From Bacteroidaceae bacterium (lineage in GTDB: Bacteria; Bacteroidota; Bacteroidia; Bacteroidales; Bacteroidaceae): 64,000 bases of DNA. Made by a program: the position numbers and the translations under genes. Below, one piece after another: positions 53,787 to 63,226 of the stretch. Under the pieces are notes generated by a model, which saw only the letters and a program-made list of their open reading frames with translations, was not told the origin of the DNA and did not search any database. Positions within the stretch are counted from its first letter, which is position 1. Each line of letters opens with the position of its first letter. Location: the NCBI GenBank assembly GCA_017647225.1, contig JAGCLA010000020.1:1-64000 (forward strand), given 5' to 3'.

Positions 53787-54767
53787 TTACAATATCTTTC
53801 TCAGTATTTTGTCAAGAACCCAATTGGTAGGTGTGGCACTTATGCTGTCGCATGTGCATGTACCTTTGCCTTGCAGGTGCTCTACGATGTTCCTGATAAG
53901 CGGTAACTGCACATAAGGTGGGTTGGGGATATTGAAATGTCTTGTACCTTCAGAGTTGCGGAGCTCTATCGGCTCAAAGGTGAATACTGAAAATTTTATA
54001 CTTCCTTTACTGCCGAATATCTCGATATGGTCTTCTTTTGATGATTCGTCCGAAACAAAGCACCATGAGCCTGATCCCGGTATGCCGGAGTCGAACATGA
54101 AACTTGCGCTTACTGTGTCTTCGGCTTTATACATGCCACCACGGTTTGTCGCAAAACCTTCGGCATACAGTATGCAACCGAACATCTCTTGCAATAAATC
54201 TATTTGGTGAGGTGCGAGGTCATAAAAATATCCTCCGCCGGCAATGTCGGGTATTACGCGCCAGGGCAGGTTTGAACGGTTGTAATCAAGGTCGCGCGGA
54301 GGTACGGCAAAACGTATCTGCACGTTAAGCACGTTGCCAATCTGTGGCAAAAGCTCCTTTACCTTCATGAAGTAGGGAAGGTAGCGGCGGTAATATGCCA
54401 CAAAGCATGGAACGCCTGTCTCGCGTGATATTCGGTTTATGCGGGTACAATCCTCGTAGCTGGCTGCAAGCGGCTTTTCCACATATACGGGCTTGCCGGC
54501 TTTCATTGACATTATTGCATATGTCGCATGAGAGGAAGGTGGTGTGGCTATATATACTGCATTGACTTCGGGGTCGTCAATGAGTGCCTGAGCATCGGTG
54601 TACCAATGTGTAATGTTATGACGTTTGGCGTAATTTTTTGTTTTTTCCTTGTCGCGTCCCATTACGGCAACAACCTCAGAACCTTTGACTAAAGGAAATG
54701 CCGGGCCACTTTTCTTCTCGGTAGCTTCGCCACAACCTATAAATCCCCATTTGATCGTAACATTCAT
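53787..54767 (-). CDS. Gfo/Idh/MocA family oxidoreductase
   Basis: This 326-residue NAD(P)-dependent sugar or inositol dehydrogenase-like protein has an N-terminal Rossmann domain (WGFIGCGEATEKKSGPAF) and the EKPLAASYEDCTRI motif typical of the family. A C-terminal substrate domain contains GGGYFYDLAPHQIDLLQEM. The substrate is not evident. The gene is in an operon with DUF4421 and porin-like genes (4 and 6 nt spacing). Confidence 0.87.
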   Translation of the reverse strand: MNVTIKWGFIGCGEATEKKSGPAFPLVKGSEVVAVMGRDKEKTKNYAKRHNITHWYTDAQALIDDPEVNAVYIATPPSSHATYAIMSMKAGKPVYVEKPLAASYEDCTRINRISRETGVPCFVAYYRRYLPYFMKVKELLPQIGNVLNVQIRFAVPPRDLDYNRSNLPWRVIPDIAGGGYFYDLAPHQIDLLQEMFGCILYAEGFATNRGGMYKAEDTVSASFMFDSGIPGSGSWCFVSDESSKEDHIEIFGSKGSIKFSVFTFEPIELRNSEGTRHFNIPNPPYVQLPLIRNIVEHLQGKGTCTCDSISATPTNWVLDKILRKIL

Positions 54768-54773
54768 AAGACA

Positions 54774-56852
54774 TTAATTATAGAAATTCCATGAAATACC
54801 AAAGCAGATTATTGCAGGGTTCATGGGGTAGTGTGGCGCAAGGAAGTATTGCCTGTTGCCGATACCCGCATTTACATGGTAGTATTTTACATAAAAACGT
54901 GCTTGTTTCAACAAGAAGTTTGCATAGACGCTGGCTAACGGGTAGTTGCCTATGGCTATTTTGTTTTCCTGGTTCTGCTGTACAAACTGTCCGAGTGCAG
55001 GAGAGTAGTCGGGTGCGTAATACTTTGTGAAATATCTTGCATCTGCGCCAATTTCGGTATTGAGTACCTTTGCTATCTTGAACTTCAGGAAGATGTTTGC
55101 ATACGCATTTATCATAGGTAACGGCAGAATATCCTGGTTGCTGCTGTACTGGTATGTGACTTCTGTATTCAGGTTGAATATCTTGAATTTGAAATCCTGT
55201 TTCAATGTCGCAGAGAAAACCTGTATGTTCTTATCCTCCTGACGTACCTTCAGACGCCAAAGGTATTTGCCGACAGCGCTGGTAGGTAATGATTCGTTGG
55301 CAATGTATGTGTAATTCTTGATGTTCTCAAATCCGACGTTGATTCTTGTTCTCCATGAAGGTATTTCAAAACTGCCCTCAATGCGTGTCTTGAACTCTTT
55401 GTTGAGATCGTTGTCCCACCAGAAATGTTCTGAATGGTAGTGACGGTAGTAGAACGACGGACGATTGTTCTTTATGAACGCACTTCCTTTCAGCAGCATC
55501 TCTCTCTTCCACAGATTGAAATTGAATTCAATGTTTCCGTCAATGGAGAATGTTCCGAGCTCTTCACCTATAAGTGATGTTTCTCCTTTTACGTCGTATT
55601 TAATATGTTTATACTGGGAACTTGATATTATACCTCCTACCGAAAGTATGTGCTCGTTATAGTTTCTAACAAACTCCTTTCGGCCGACTGCTGTGTCAGG
55701 CAGGGTGTATCTGTCGTATGTATATGATGCAAATGCCGTTATGTCGGCAAATGCATATTTGCTGAATCCTTCGCACAATGAAAACGCAAGATAGTTCTTT
55801 ATTTTCAGGTTCGTTGTTGCATCAACTGAATCGTATGGAAGGAAATTGTCGGCATAATAGTTGTTTGCCACTTTATGATTTATAAAGTCGTGCCCATGAT
55901 GTTTTATGTCTAACGTATGGGTTATTCTTGCCACACGTACAAATTCATTCTTTACAGAGTCTTTTACAAGCCCGGTGCTGTCGGCAACCATCTTCTCACG
56001 ATAGAATCCCATATTGTATCCGTGTGTGAAGAAACCCTCCCATAAATGGTTCTTGTTCCATGATGCATAAAGGTGGACTGGAATATCTGATGTTGTGAAG
56101 TTGCTGTTCATGCCGTCCGTCTCTTCGGGACGTGTTATATATCGGTCATCAGTTATTCCACCATTCTCGGCTTGCTTCATGCGGTAATGGCTGGCAAGCA
56201 GGTGATAGTCGTATCTGTCGCTCTTGAAGTATGAGAAAATGGAGAAATTTACAAGTGATGTAGCCTGTTTGTCATAACGTCCGCGTGCATATAGGTAGTC
56301 AATCATGAAGCCTATGCCGAATTTCTTGCCGGCATTTGTCGAGAAATATGCCTTGAAACGGTCATCTCCATTCAGCCTGTTACCCGAAGTGTGGTAATTC
56401 AGGTTGGTGTATGGCGATTTTGTGTCAATAAAGAAGAATTTGTTCGGACGTTGGTAAAAATAGTCGTATGGTTGTGTGAAATCGAATTTTGTTGTGGTCG
56501 GACGATTAAAGAAGATTCTCGTTTGTCGTGGGGTACCCATGTTTCCGAGAAAGTTGTATTCTCCATTCATTCCTTCGGTCAAATGCCAGTTCTGGAACAT
56601 AAACTGTAAAGTATCGGCATCAACAGGGATTACCTTTCCCGAATGTTCGTCAACATGCCATTGGCGAATATCTCTTGGAACTTTAAGCTCTGTGTTTGTT
56701 GAGTCTTTGGGGTTATTCCTGAATGGATTGAATATCTCGCCACTGCCAATTCCTGCCTCTTTGCTCTCTTCGTGCTGGTGCTGTTGTGTCACCTGACCCC
56801 AAATGGCGACAGGTAACATACATATAAGCAGTATGATTATTCTTTTTATCAT
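54774..56852 (-). CDS. Putative porin (Porin_10 family)
   Basis: This 692-residue outer membrane protein has a signal peptide (MIKRIIILLICMLPVAIWGQ). The N-terminal soluble region (EIFNPFRNNPKDSTNTELK, then YNFLGNMGTPRQTRIFFNRP) is followed by a beta-barrel rich in Tyr. These features match the Bacteroidota putative porin family Porin_10. I chose ATG 56852 because it begins the signal peptide and lies 16 nt after the small upstream gene. Confidence 0.8.
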   Translation of the reverse strand: MIKRIIILLICMLPVAIWGQVTQQHQHEESKEAGIGSGEIFNPFRNNPKDSTNTELKVPRDIRQWHVDEHSGKVIPVDADTLQFMFQNWHLTEGMNGEYNFLGNMGTPRQTRIFFNRPTTTKFDFTQPYDYFYQRPNKFFFIDTKSPYTNLNYHTSGNRLNGDDRFKAYFSTNAGKKFGIGFMIDYLYARGRYDKQATSLVNFSIFSYFKSDRYDYHLLASHYRMKQAENGGITDDRYITRPEETDGMNSNFTTSDIPVHLYASWNKNHLWEGFFTHGYNMGFYREKMVADSTGLVKDSVKNEFVRVARITHTLDIKHHGHDFINHKVANNYYADNFLPYDSVDATTNLKIKNYLAFSLCEGFSKYAFADITAFASYTYDRYTLPDTAVGRKEFVRNYNEHILSVGGIISSSQYKHIKYDVKGETSLIGEELGTFSIDGNIEFNFNLWKREMLLKGSAFIKNNRPSFYYRHYHSEHFWWDNDLNKEFKTRIEGSFEIPSWRTRINVGFENIKNYTYIANESLPTSAVGKYLWRLKVRQEDKNIQVFSATLKQDFKFKIFNLNTEVTYQYSSNQDILPLPMINAYANIFLKFKIAKVLNTEIGADARYFTKYYAPDYSPALGQFVQQNQENKIAIGNYPLASVYANFLLKQARFYVKYYHVNAGIGNRQYFLAPHYPMNPAIICFGISWNFYN

Positions 56853-56868
56853 TTTCCTTTTTAGAACC

Positions 56869-57033
56869 TCAATTGACAAAGCGTAGTATGAATTCAAAAA
56901 TTTTTAGTGTAAGCGCGGTAGCTCCGGCATAAAAGAATGTCTTGCAGTCGGCAGCCCACATGATTACCGTAACAACAGTTGCTATAAGAAACAATGCGTT
57001 GAGTATATATCTTATCTTGTCTATAGTTCTCAT
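56869..57033 (-). CDS. Small membrane protein, 54 residues
   Basis: The frame opens MRTIDKIRYILNALFLIATV and contains hydrophobic helices at about residues 9-26 and 34-52. The ATG at 57033 overlaps the stop of the DUF4468 gene as ATGA, showing translational coupling, and the stop lies 16 nt before the porin start. It may be a small membrane protein associated with the envelope genes on both sides. I do not recognise a family. Confidence 0.65.
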   Translation of the reverse strand: MRTIDKIRYILNALFLIATVVTVIMWAADCKTFFYAGATALTLKIFEFILRFVN

Positions 57034-57617
57034 TTCTTGCCCAATCGTTCTTCAAGTTCCTTTGTCAGTGCCTCTTTCAATTCAATTGTCCTGCGACGGA
57101 ATTTTCCTTCGAATTTTTTTAGCGTACCTTTTTTGTTTATGGCATTCTCGTCGGTAATCCACTCTTCGGCTTTCATCTTCAGGCCACCTTTGTCGTCCTC
57201 GTCATCGTACCAATAGGTTATACGTGACATGTTGAATGTGCAGCTGCCGTCATTTGCTGTAAGCGTCAGGTAGTAGTATATTCTTGCACGTTCAAGAACA
57301 AAGGCTGTGCTCTTGAATGTTATATATTCTTCGCCTTTCAGTATTATTGTGCCCGGAACTTCGCTGTTGAATCTTTTTACTGAAATTACTCTGGGCTTTA
57401 CAAAACGTTCCTTTGTCCAGGCGTTTATGATGTTCTCAACCTCTTCTGCGGTATATCCGTCTGCCGGAATGGTCTCTTCAAAAGTAACCTTTCCATTTTC
57501 TAATGTGATGGTTCCCAAGTTGTTGAGGTCGATATCGCTTTTCGATCTCTTTATCAATTGTGCCTGCGCAGACAACATTGTAAACACAATAACTGCGAAT
57601 GTTAAAAATCTCTTCAT
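57030..57617 (-). CDS. DUF4468 domain-containing exported protein
   Basis: This 195-residue exported protein has a signal peptide (ending LSAQAQ) and a DUF4468-like pattern with a TBP-like fold (GKVTFEETIPADGYTAEEV, then YYYLTLTANDGSCTFNMSRI and TYWYDDED). DUF4468 proteins are of unknown function. It starts the minus-strand operon that runs to 52682. Confidence 0.75.
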   Translation of the reverse strand: MKRFLTFAVIVFTMLSAQAQLIKRSKSDIDLNNLGTITLENGKVTFEETIPADGYTAEEVENIINAWTKERFVKPRVISVKRFNSEVPGTIILKGEEYITFKSTAFVLERARIYYYLTLTANDGSCTFNMSRITYWYDDEDDKGGLKMKAEEWITDENAINKKGTLKKFEGKFRRRTIELKEALTKELEERLGKK

Positions 57618-57650
57618 GGCGTAATTATAATTTATTTATAAATTATTCTG

Positions 57651-57658
57651 CGAAGATA
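57651..57658 (-). promoter_or_regulatory. -7 box (TATCTTCG) for the DUF4468 operon
   Basis: The minus strand reads TATCTTCG 34 nt upstream of the ATG at 57617. Confidence 0.55.
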
Positions 57659-57770
57659 ATATAAAATATAAAGAAAACAACCATAAAAATCCGTTCAATT
57701 CATTTCTTGCCTGTCGTAAGGTGTTAAAATGTTCGTTTATGGCCCTCTGTTTCAAAAAAGAGGGCTTAAT

Positions 57771-57802
57771 TTTGTTTATGCACGTAACTTGTATTAATTT
57801 TG
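57771..57802 (+). promoter_or_regulatory. Promoter for the PASTA-rluD pair
   Basis: TTTG at 57771-57774, a 20-nt spacer and TAATTTTG at 57795-57802. A short hairpin (GCCCTCT with AGAGGGC at about 57742-57764) lies just upstream. Confidence 0.65.
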
Positions 57803-57857
57803 TATTGTTGTAAAATGATGCTTCATAATAAGTCAAGCAATATCAAAGAATACGAAA

Positions 57858-58442
57858 ATGGGTAAAAAGAAAGGCTTGAAAAGGGTTGTAATAAACTTGC
57901 TTGCCATGTTGGCGGTTGTAGTGATAGTTCCGACTGTGGTGCTTGTGTGGCTCGATTGTTATACAAATCATGGCGAATCATGTGTAGTGCCTAATATCTG
58001 TGGAATGCAACTTGATGATGCGAAGGAGTTGCTTCGCGGTCGTAATCTCGATCTTGAAATTGTCGATTATAAATACAAGAAAGGCGCGGCAGAAAATGAG
58101 GTCGTTGAACAACGTCCTGTTGCCGGAGCAAAGGTGAAGGAGGGACGCAAGATAATGCTTGTGATGAGTTCTCTCAACAAACCTATGGTTTCATTGCCGA
58201 GTGTTACGGATAACTGTTCTTTGCGTGAAGCCGAAGCTCGTCTGAAAGCCTCAGGCTTTGTCATATCAAACGTGTTGTATCAGGACGGTGAAAAGGACTG
58301 GGTATATTCGGTGCTTTGCGACGGAAAGGAACTTTTTAATGGCGAGAACATTGCTCGCGGCTCAAGTCTTGTCCTTGTGGTCGGTAATGGTAATGACCCC
58401 ATTCGTGAAGAATCTGTAATTGATAAAGGTTATTTCGAGTAA
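57858..58442 (+). CDS. PASTA domain-containing membrane protein
   Basis: This 194-residue protein has a membrane anchor (residues about 10-31) followed by a clear PASTA repeat (VPNICGMQLDDAKELLRGRN, with VEQRPVAGAKVKEGRKIML) and a weaker second repeat (TDNCSLREAEARLKASGF). PASTA domains bind peptidoglycan fragments or muropeptides. There is no kinase domain here. The stop TAA abuts the rluD start with no spacing, so the two are co-translated. Confidence 0.85.
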   Translation: MGKKKGLKRVVINLLAMLAVVVIVPTVVLVWLDCYTNHGESCVVPNICGMQLDDAKELLRGRNLDLEIVDYKYKKGAAENEVVEQRPVAGAKVKEGRKIMLVMSSLNKPMVSLPSVTDNCSLREAEARLKASGFVISNVLYQDGEKDWVYSVLCDGKELFNGENIARGSSLVLVVGNGNDPIREESVIDKGYFE

Positions 58443-59516
58443 ATGAAGGATTTTGACAATATGGACGAACTCGTTCAGAATGTTGACGAGGAGTTTGAAA
58501 TGGAGGAAACTCTCTTTCGAGAAGTGCGTATCACTGTCGATAGAGGACAGACACCTATCAGAATAGATAAATTCCTCATAGACCATTTAGCCAACACTTC
58601 ACGCAATAAAATTCAGCAAGCGGCAGATGCCGGTGCTATCACCGTTAATGGTAGGGTGGTAAAAAGTAATTACAAAGTAAAGCCTCTTGAAGAGGTCGTG
58701 ATTACTTACGACACTCCTGCGTACGACAACAGCATCGTACCCGAAGACATTCCTTTGGATGTCGTGTATGAGGATGATGCCCTTCTGGTCGTGAATAAAC
58801 CTGCCGGTCTGGTTGTGCATCCCGGTTGTGGCAACACACATGGCACGTTGATAAATGCTGTTGCATGGCATCTTAAAGATAATCCCGATTTTGACCCCAA
58901 CGACCCGCAAGTGGGTCTTGTGCATAGAATAGACAAGAATACATCAGGCCTCCTCGTTGTTGCAAAGACCGCTTTTGCGAAGGCTCATCTTGGCATGCAG
59001 TTCTTTAACAAGACAACAAAAAGAACATATAATGCAGTGGTGTGGGGTAATATAAAAGAGGATTCGGGAACGGTCGTAGGTAATATAACACGCAATCCAC
59101 GCAACAGATTGCAGATGTGTGTGTCGCCTGACGACACGATAGGCAAACATGCAGTTACGCATTACAGGGTACTCGAAAGGTTGAGTTATGTTTCATTGGT
59201 GGAATGTAACCTTGAAACGGGCCGTACACACCAGATAAGAGTACACATGAAGCATATAGGTCATATCCTGTTCAACGATGATGTGTATGGTGGTGACGAA
59301 ATCCTCAAGGGTACTAATTTCAGCAAGTACAGCCAGTTTGTGCGTAACTGTTTCAAGATGTGTCCGCGTCAGGCTCTTCATGCCAAGACTTTAGGTTTTG
59401 TGCATCCTGTTACCGGAGAGATGATGTTCTTCGATTCTGAACTGCCGGCTGATTTTGTATCAATGGTTGATGCGTGGCGTCGCTATTCAAGTGCAAGCGC
59501 TGCATATATGGATTGA
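58443..59516 (+). CDS. rluD: 23S rRNA pseudouridine synthase, RluD family
   Basis: This 357-residue enzyme has an N-terminal S4 domain (residues about 37-95) and the catalytic HRIDKNTSGLLVVAK. The RLU motif includes ETGRTHQIRVHMKHIGHIL. It makes pseudouridines in helix 69 of 23S rRNA in E. coli. The first 25 residues are acidic (NMDELVQNVDEEFEMEETLF), an extension beyond the standard start, possibly regulatory. It ends 10 nt before the convergent CAT-like gene. Confidence 0.88.
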   Translation: MKDFDNMDELVQNVDEEFEMEETLFREVRITVDRGQTPIRIDKFLIDHLANTSRNKIQQAADAGAITVNGRVVKSNYKVKPLEEVVITYDTPAYDNSIVPEDIPLDVVYEDDALLVVNKPAGLVVHPGCGNTHGTLINAVAWHLKDNPDFDPNDPQVGLVHRIDKNTSGLLVVAKTAFAKAHLGMQFFNKTTKRTYNAVVWGNIKEDSGTVVGNITRNPRNRLQMCVSPDDTIGKHAVTHYRVLERLSYVSLVECNLETGRTHQIRVHMKHIGHILFNDDVYGGDEILKGTNFSKYSQFVRNCFKMCPRQALHAKTLGFVHPVTGEMMFFDSELPADFVSMVDAWRRYSSASAAYMD

Positions 59517-59526
59517 AAGGCTCTCC

Positions 59527-60150
59527 TCAGATTTTCAGGTTGTCGATTTCTTTCTGCACCCCGTCAAGGAAACGGGCTGCATGCGCGCCGTCCATCTGTG
59601 TGTGGTGGAACTGGAACGATATGGTAAGCGTGGTCTTGAAAAGGCCGCGCTTGTATTTTCCCCAAATCAGGAACGGGTTATTAAAAATACCGCTATACAT
59701 GCCTATGGCGCCGTCTATCTCATATTGCGCCAAAGCCGATGTTCCAATGACCATGCTTTCGGGTAAATCGTGGTTTGTGCAGGTTGTGGCAACCTGCTTG
59801 GTCAGTCTCAGATAGCTGTTGTTGAATGAGTCGAGGTCGTCGCTGAAAGGAATATCGCATGAACTGACTTCACCTTTGACGTCTGCAACAATTGTATTGA
59901 CGGCGATGTCGTCGTATTGCATGAGCTTGTTACCGACCGGGAGCATATAGAACTCCTTGATGCTGCTTGCGGCTTTGCCTATGCACCAGCACATCAGCAT
60001 GTTGAATTTCAATCCCCTTTTTCGGCTTATCCTTACAAGACGTTGTACGTTCAGTCTCTTAAAGAAGGTGACCATTGGCATGGGTGCATTTAACCACATC
60101 TCGAAAGCATAGGCACGCGTAGTCTCATTATGATTTATCTCTCTAACCAT
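59527..60150 (-). CDS. Chloramphenicol acetyltransferase-like protein
   Basis: This 207-residue protein has the CAT-family catalytic motif FHHTQMDGAHAARFL with the HHxxxDG pattern and the His as the general base. The N-terminal region (MVREINHNETTRAYAFEMWL) and length also fit the family. I chose ATG 60150 because the longer frame to 60207 overlaps the GH25 gene. Many gut Bacteroidales carry chromosomal members of this family, so resistance cannot be asserted; it could act on other acceptors. Confidence 0.72.
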   Translation of the reverse strand: MVREINHNETTRAYAFEMWLNAPMPMVTFFKRLNVQRLVRISRKRGLKFNMLMCWCIGKAASSIKEFYMLPVGNKLMQYDDIAVNTIVADVKGEVSSCDIPFSDDLDSFNNSYLRLTKQVATTCTNHDLPESMVIGTSALAQYEIDGAIGMYSGIFNNPFLIWGKYKRGLFKTTLTISFQFHHTQMDGAHAARFLDGVQKEIDNLKI

Positions 60151-60184
60151 AGTGCAATCTGTTTTTGATAAATGTGACGGGATT

Positions 60185-61033
60185 TTACTTCTTCTTGAAG
60201 TTGTCAAGGGTTTTGAGTGTTCCGTTGAAGATGTTTATATCGACATTCCTGCTTATACCGGGAAGTCGTCCGCGGTCGGAACATTGCCAGAATGTCCATG
60301 TCTGGTCAACTTCAAGTGAATCGACGTAGTAGTGCGCAATCCATGTGGGGTAGCGGTCGAAAAACTTGTCGTCAAGGTAACGTTTCTTATATTTCTTACC
60401 AGAGTATATTATAGGCTTTATGCCGTAGTGTTCTTCGATTTTGGTTATGAAAATTTTCAATTCTTGTATGAACTGTGTCTTGTTTTCAGGGTGTTCCTCG
60501 ACGTCTATAACAGGAGGAAGGTCGCCTTTTTCCAACTTTACTGTTTTTGTAAACATGTTGGCTTGCTCCAGGCCTGTTGAGTAGGTGCTGAAATAGTGGT
60601 AGGCACCTCGTGTAAAGCCGTGTTCCTTTGCTTTTTGCCAATTGGTGTCGAAGCGTGTGTCCTTGTGGTCGCTTCCTTCGCAGGCTTTCATGTATATGAA
60701 ACTGATAGGAGCTTCTTCTGGGTTTTCTTTTGAGAGTTTTTCCCAATCAATTTTACCTTGATGGTGTGAAATGTCCAAGCCATAGACATCATATCCTTTT
60801 GGAATGCATGTTTCATATATCTTTACTCCTTCGCAGATCGTAAAACGATATATTACATGTTTGAACAACAGATGGTAGGCTATGAACATAGCAATAGATG
60901 ACACAAGAGCCGCTATCAGGATATATTGCCAATGCGGCATATCCTTTGTTTTCTTGTGTGAAGATGAACGGCGGGCGGAAGTGGTTTTCTTCCGTCCGCC
61001 GGTTTTCTTTATGTTTTTTTTAGCTTGTGCCAT
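60185..61033 (-). CDS. GH25 family lysozyme with N-terminal membrane anchor
   Basis: This 282-residue protein has a basic start rich in Lys and Arg, one membrane segment at about residues 34-57, and a GH25 domain (about 78-282): YGLDISHHQGKIDW with the first catalytic Asp, FIYMKACEGSDHKDTRFDTN, AYHYFSTYSTGLEQ, and VIDVEEHPENK with the acid/base pair. It cleaves peptidoglycan from the outer side of the inner membrane. It is nine bases from pfp. Confidence 0.87.
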   Translation of the reverse strand: MAQAKKNIKKTGGRKKTTSARRSSSHKKTKDMPHWQYILIAALVSSIAMFIAYHLLFKHVIYRFTICEGVKIYETCIPKGYDVYGLDISHHQGKIDWEKLSKENPEEAPISFIYMKACEGSDHKDTRFDTNWQKAKEHGFTRGAYHYFSTYSTGLEQANMFTKTVKLEKGDLPPVIDVEEHPENKTQFIQELKIFITKIEEHYGIKPIIYSGKKYKKRYLDDKFFDRYPTWIAHYYVDSLEVDQTWTFWQCSDRGRLPGISRNVDINIFNGTLKTLDNFKKK

Positions 61034-61042
61034 TAAAACCTG

Positions 61043-62689
61043 TTACTTCTGCTGCTCAAGAGCAAGAGTCTTGGTTGTCTGGTCGCAAACTTCTGATGGA
61101 CCAAAGTACTGGATAGGACCTGGGTAAACATAGCATGTCTCCTTAGCCCACTGCTCTCTGTTTGCTGCAAAAGTCTTGAAAGGTGCACCATTGAGGTCAA
61201 CGAGAGCCTTCTGGATAACAGGCTTCATCTCACCGTGACGACGCTCCATGTTCATCATCATTGTGATGGGGATACCACCGGCAACCCATTCAGCAGCAGG
61301 TGCTGTGGTGTTGCGTACTGATGACATGTAACCTGTCTTGCCTGCAGCGATAAGCTGTGAAGCATTGTAACCAAGTGCATAGCAGTAGTCAGCATCGTAG
61401 TTTGATGGAGCTGCACAACGTCCCTCGTAACCGAAGAAGTGGTGCTGTGCGTTGAACTTGCCTACGAACTTGCCTTCTGCCTTCCAAGCAGCGAGCTTGT
61501 TGGCAACCATCTCTGACAACAACTTCTCTGTTTCGATGAGTGATACCTGTACGTTACCGTGTGGGTCGCGGTCCATAGTCAACTGGCGTGCAACACCTGC
61601 AGGGAGGCTTGCATATACCTCAGCGTTCTCCTTAGAGAGCTGGTTGATGATGTACTGACGCTGTTCCTCAGGAGCTACAGCTGCATACTCTTCGCCCTTA
61701 ACAGCCAAAAGGTCGTTAAGTTCTGCGATAAGAGCCTTCATAGCAGGAACGAACTCGATCAAACCTTCAGGGATAAGGACTGTACCGAAGTTGTTGCCTT
61801 CTGCAGCACGGTCTGCAACTGCCTGTGCAATAGATGTTACGATGTTGTCGAGTGAAAGAGCCTTCTGCTCAACTTCCTCTGAAATGATACAGTAGTTAGG
61901 CTGTGTCTGCAATGCACACTCAAGTGCGATGTGTGATGCTGAACGACCCATCAACTTGATGAAGTGCCAGTATTTCTGTGCAGAGTTACAGTCGCGCTGT
62001 ATGTTACCGATAACCTCTGAATAAACCTTACATGCTGTGTCGAAACCGAAAGATGTCTCGATGTAAGCGTTCTTCAAGTCACCGTCGATTGTCTTAGGAC
62101 AACCGATAACCTGAACACCTGTGTTCTTTGCTGCATAATACTCAGCGAGTACGCAAGCGTTTGTGTTAGAGTCGTCACCACCGATGATTACAAGAGCCTT
62201 GATGTCGAGCTGCTTGATGATTTCAAGACCTTTGTCGAACTGCTCTGTCTTTTCGAGCTTTGTACGGCCTGAACCGATGATGTCGAAACCACCTGTGTTG
62301 CGGTATTCGTCCATAAGCTCAGCAGTAATCTCCATATATTTGTGGTCAACAAGACCACCGGGGCCCATGAGGAAACCGTAAAGACGGCTGTTAGGGTTGA
62401 GCTTCTTAACACCGTCGAAAAGACCTGCAATCACGTTGTGACCGCCAGGAGCCTGACCACCTGAAAGGATTACACCTACATTGATAGCGGGGTATTCCTG
62501 AGCCTCGCCACCCTTCTCGAATGTAACGATGGGAAGACCGTATGTGTTAGGGAACATGGCTTTGATAGCCTCCTGGTCTGCTACCGACTCGGTTGCAGCA
62601 CCCTCACAAAGTTTAACTGTGCCAGTAAGAGCCTGGGGCAGTTTGGGCTGGTAAGCAGCCCTTGCTTTCTGCAATGCGCTAATTTTCAT
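61043..62689 (-). CDS. pfp: Diphosphate-fructose-6-phosphate 1-phosphotransferase
   Basis: This 548-residue PPi-dependent phosphofructokinase is the long form related to plant beta subunits. Visible motifs are [39 protein letters not shown] (the GGDDS signature of PPi enzymes), [20 protein letters not shown] and [16 protein letters not shown] chose ATG 62689 ([15 protein letters not shown]) rather than the longer start at 62731. It is reversible and fits with ppdK as a PPi-linked energy scheme. Confidence 0.93.
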   Translation of the reverse strand: MKISALQKARAAYQPKLPQALTGTVKLCEGAATESVADQEAIKAMFPNTYGLPIVTFEKGGEAQEYPAINVGVILSGGQAPGGHNVIAGLFDGVKKLNPNSRLYGFLMGPGGLVDHKYMEITAELMDEYRNTGGFDIIGSGRTKLEKTEQFDKGLEIIKQLDIKALVIIGGDDSNTNACVLAEYYAAKNTGVQVIGCPKTIDGDLKNAYIETSFGFDTACKVYSEVIGNIQRDCNSAQKYWHFIKLMGRSASHIALECALQTQPNYCIISEEVEQKALSLDNIVTSIAQAVADRAAEGNNFGTVLIPEGLIEFVPAMKALIAELNDLLAVKGEEYAAVAPEEQRQYIINQLSKENAEVYASLPAGVARQLTMDRDPHGNVQVSLIETEKLLSEMVANKLAAWKAEGKFVGKFNAQHHFFGYEGRCAAPSNYDADYCYALGYNASQLIAAGKTGYMSSVRNTTAPAAEWVAGGIPITMMMNMERRHGEMKPVIQKALVDLNGAPFKTFAANREQWAKETCYVYPGPIQYFGPSEVCDQTTKTLALEQQK

Positions 62690-62818
62690 GTTAGTGAATA
62701 TGTGTTTATAGTATAGGTTTTCTTTTGGCAAATTTCGCTTTTTTTCGTGACATGTGAAAGCGCTTTTCTCTTTTTTATTAATTATATATCAAAATAATTT
62801 TATTTCTTATTGTTAAAG

Positions 62819-62849
62819 TTGTTTTTTAATGGCGAAACACCTATCTTTG
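62819..62849 (+). promoter_or_regulatory. Promoter before the small conserved gene at 62943
   Basis: TTG at 62819-62821, a 20-nt spacer and TATCTTTG at 62842-62849 form a good Bacteroidota promoter. The leader is about 90 nt. Confidence 0.65.
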
Positions 62850-62942
62850 CTGTAAACAGCGGAAATGTATTGCACGTACTTTATGTGTGCTTTGCAGGCT
62901 CGTCTGTTAGTGTATATTTACAAATGTAATTCAAGTAAAATT

Positions 62943-63221
62943 ATGGCAAGCAGAAAAAATTTGAAGAAAGTCGTTGCGTTTATTGTAGACGAGTTGGCAA
63001 CTGAGGCATTCTTTGCATCATACGAAGCAAAAGGCGAGACTGAGGCGTGGGTATCTTTGTTCAACAGAATCTTTGCTCTTAACAAGGAGTATGTTGCTCG
63101 TATAAACCATGTTGAGCCGGGTATGCCTGCAAAGAAGTATTTCAATGCAATGTGTGATTCGTTCAACGCTGACGCAAAGGCTTTGCATGACGAGATAGTG
63201 GCACTTGCACAGGCTGAATAA
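62943..63221 (+). CDS. Conserved small cytoplasmic protein, 92 residues
   Basis: This is a helical protein with blocks KKVVAFIVDELATEAFFASY and AKKYFNAMCDSFNADAKALH. There is no signal or membrane segment. I believe related small proteins occur across Bacteroidales, but I cannot name a function. I set the start at ATG 62943 (MASRKNLKKVV), in line with the promoter; the longer frame is in the leader. It lies 5 nt before the following gene. Confidence 0.7.
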   Translation: MASRKNLKKVVAFIVDELATEAFFASYEAKGETEAWVSLFNRIFALNKEYVARINHVEPGMPAKKYFNAMCDSFNADAKALHDEIVALAQAE

Positions 63222-63226
63222 TAACT

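Noticed and set aside
60151..60207. N-terminal extension of the CAT-like protein
   Set aside because: It overlaps the coding end of the GH25 gene and lacks family similarity.
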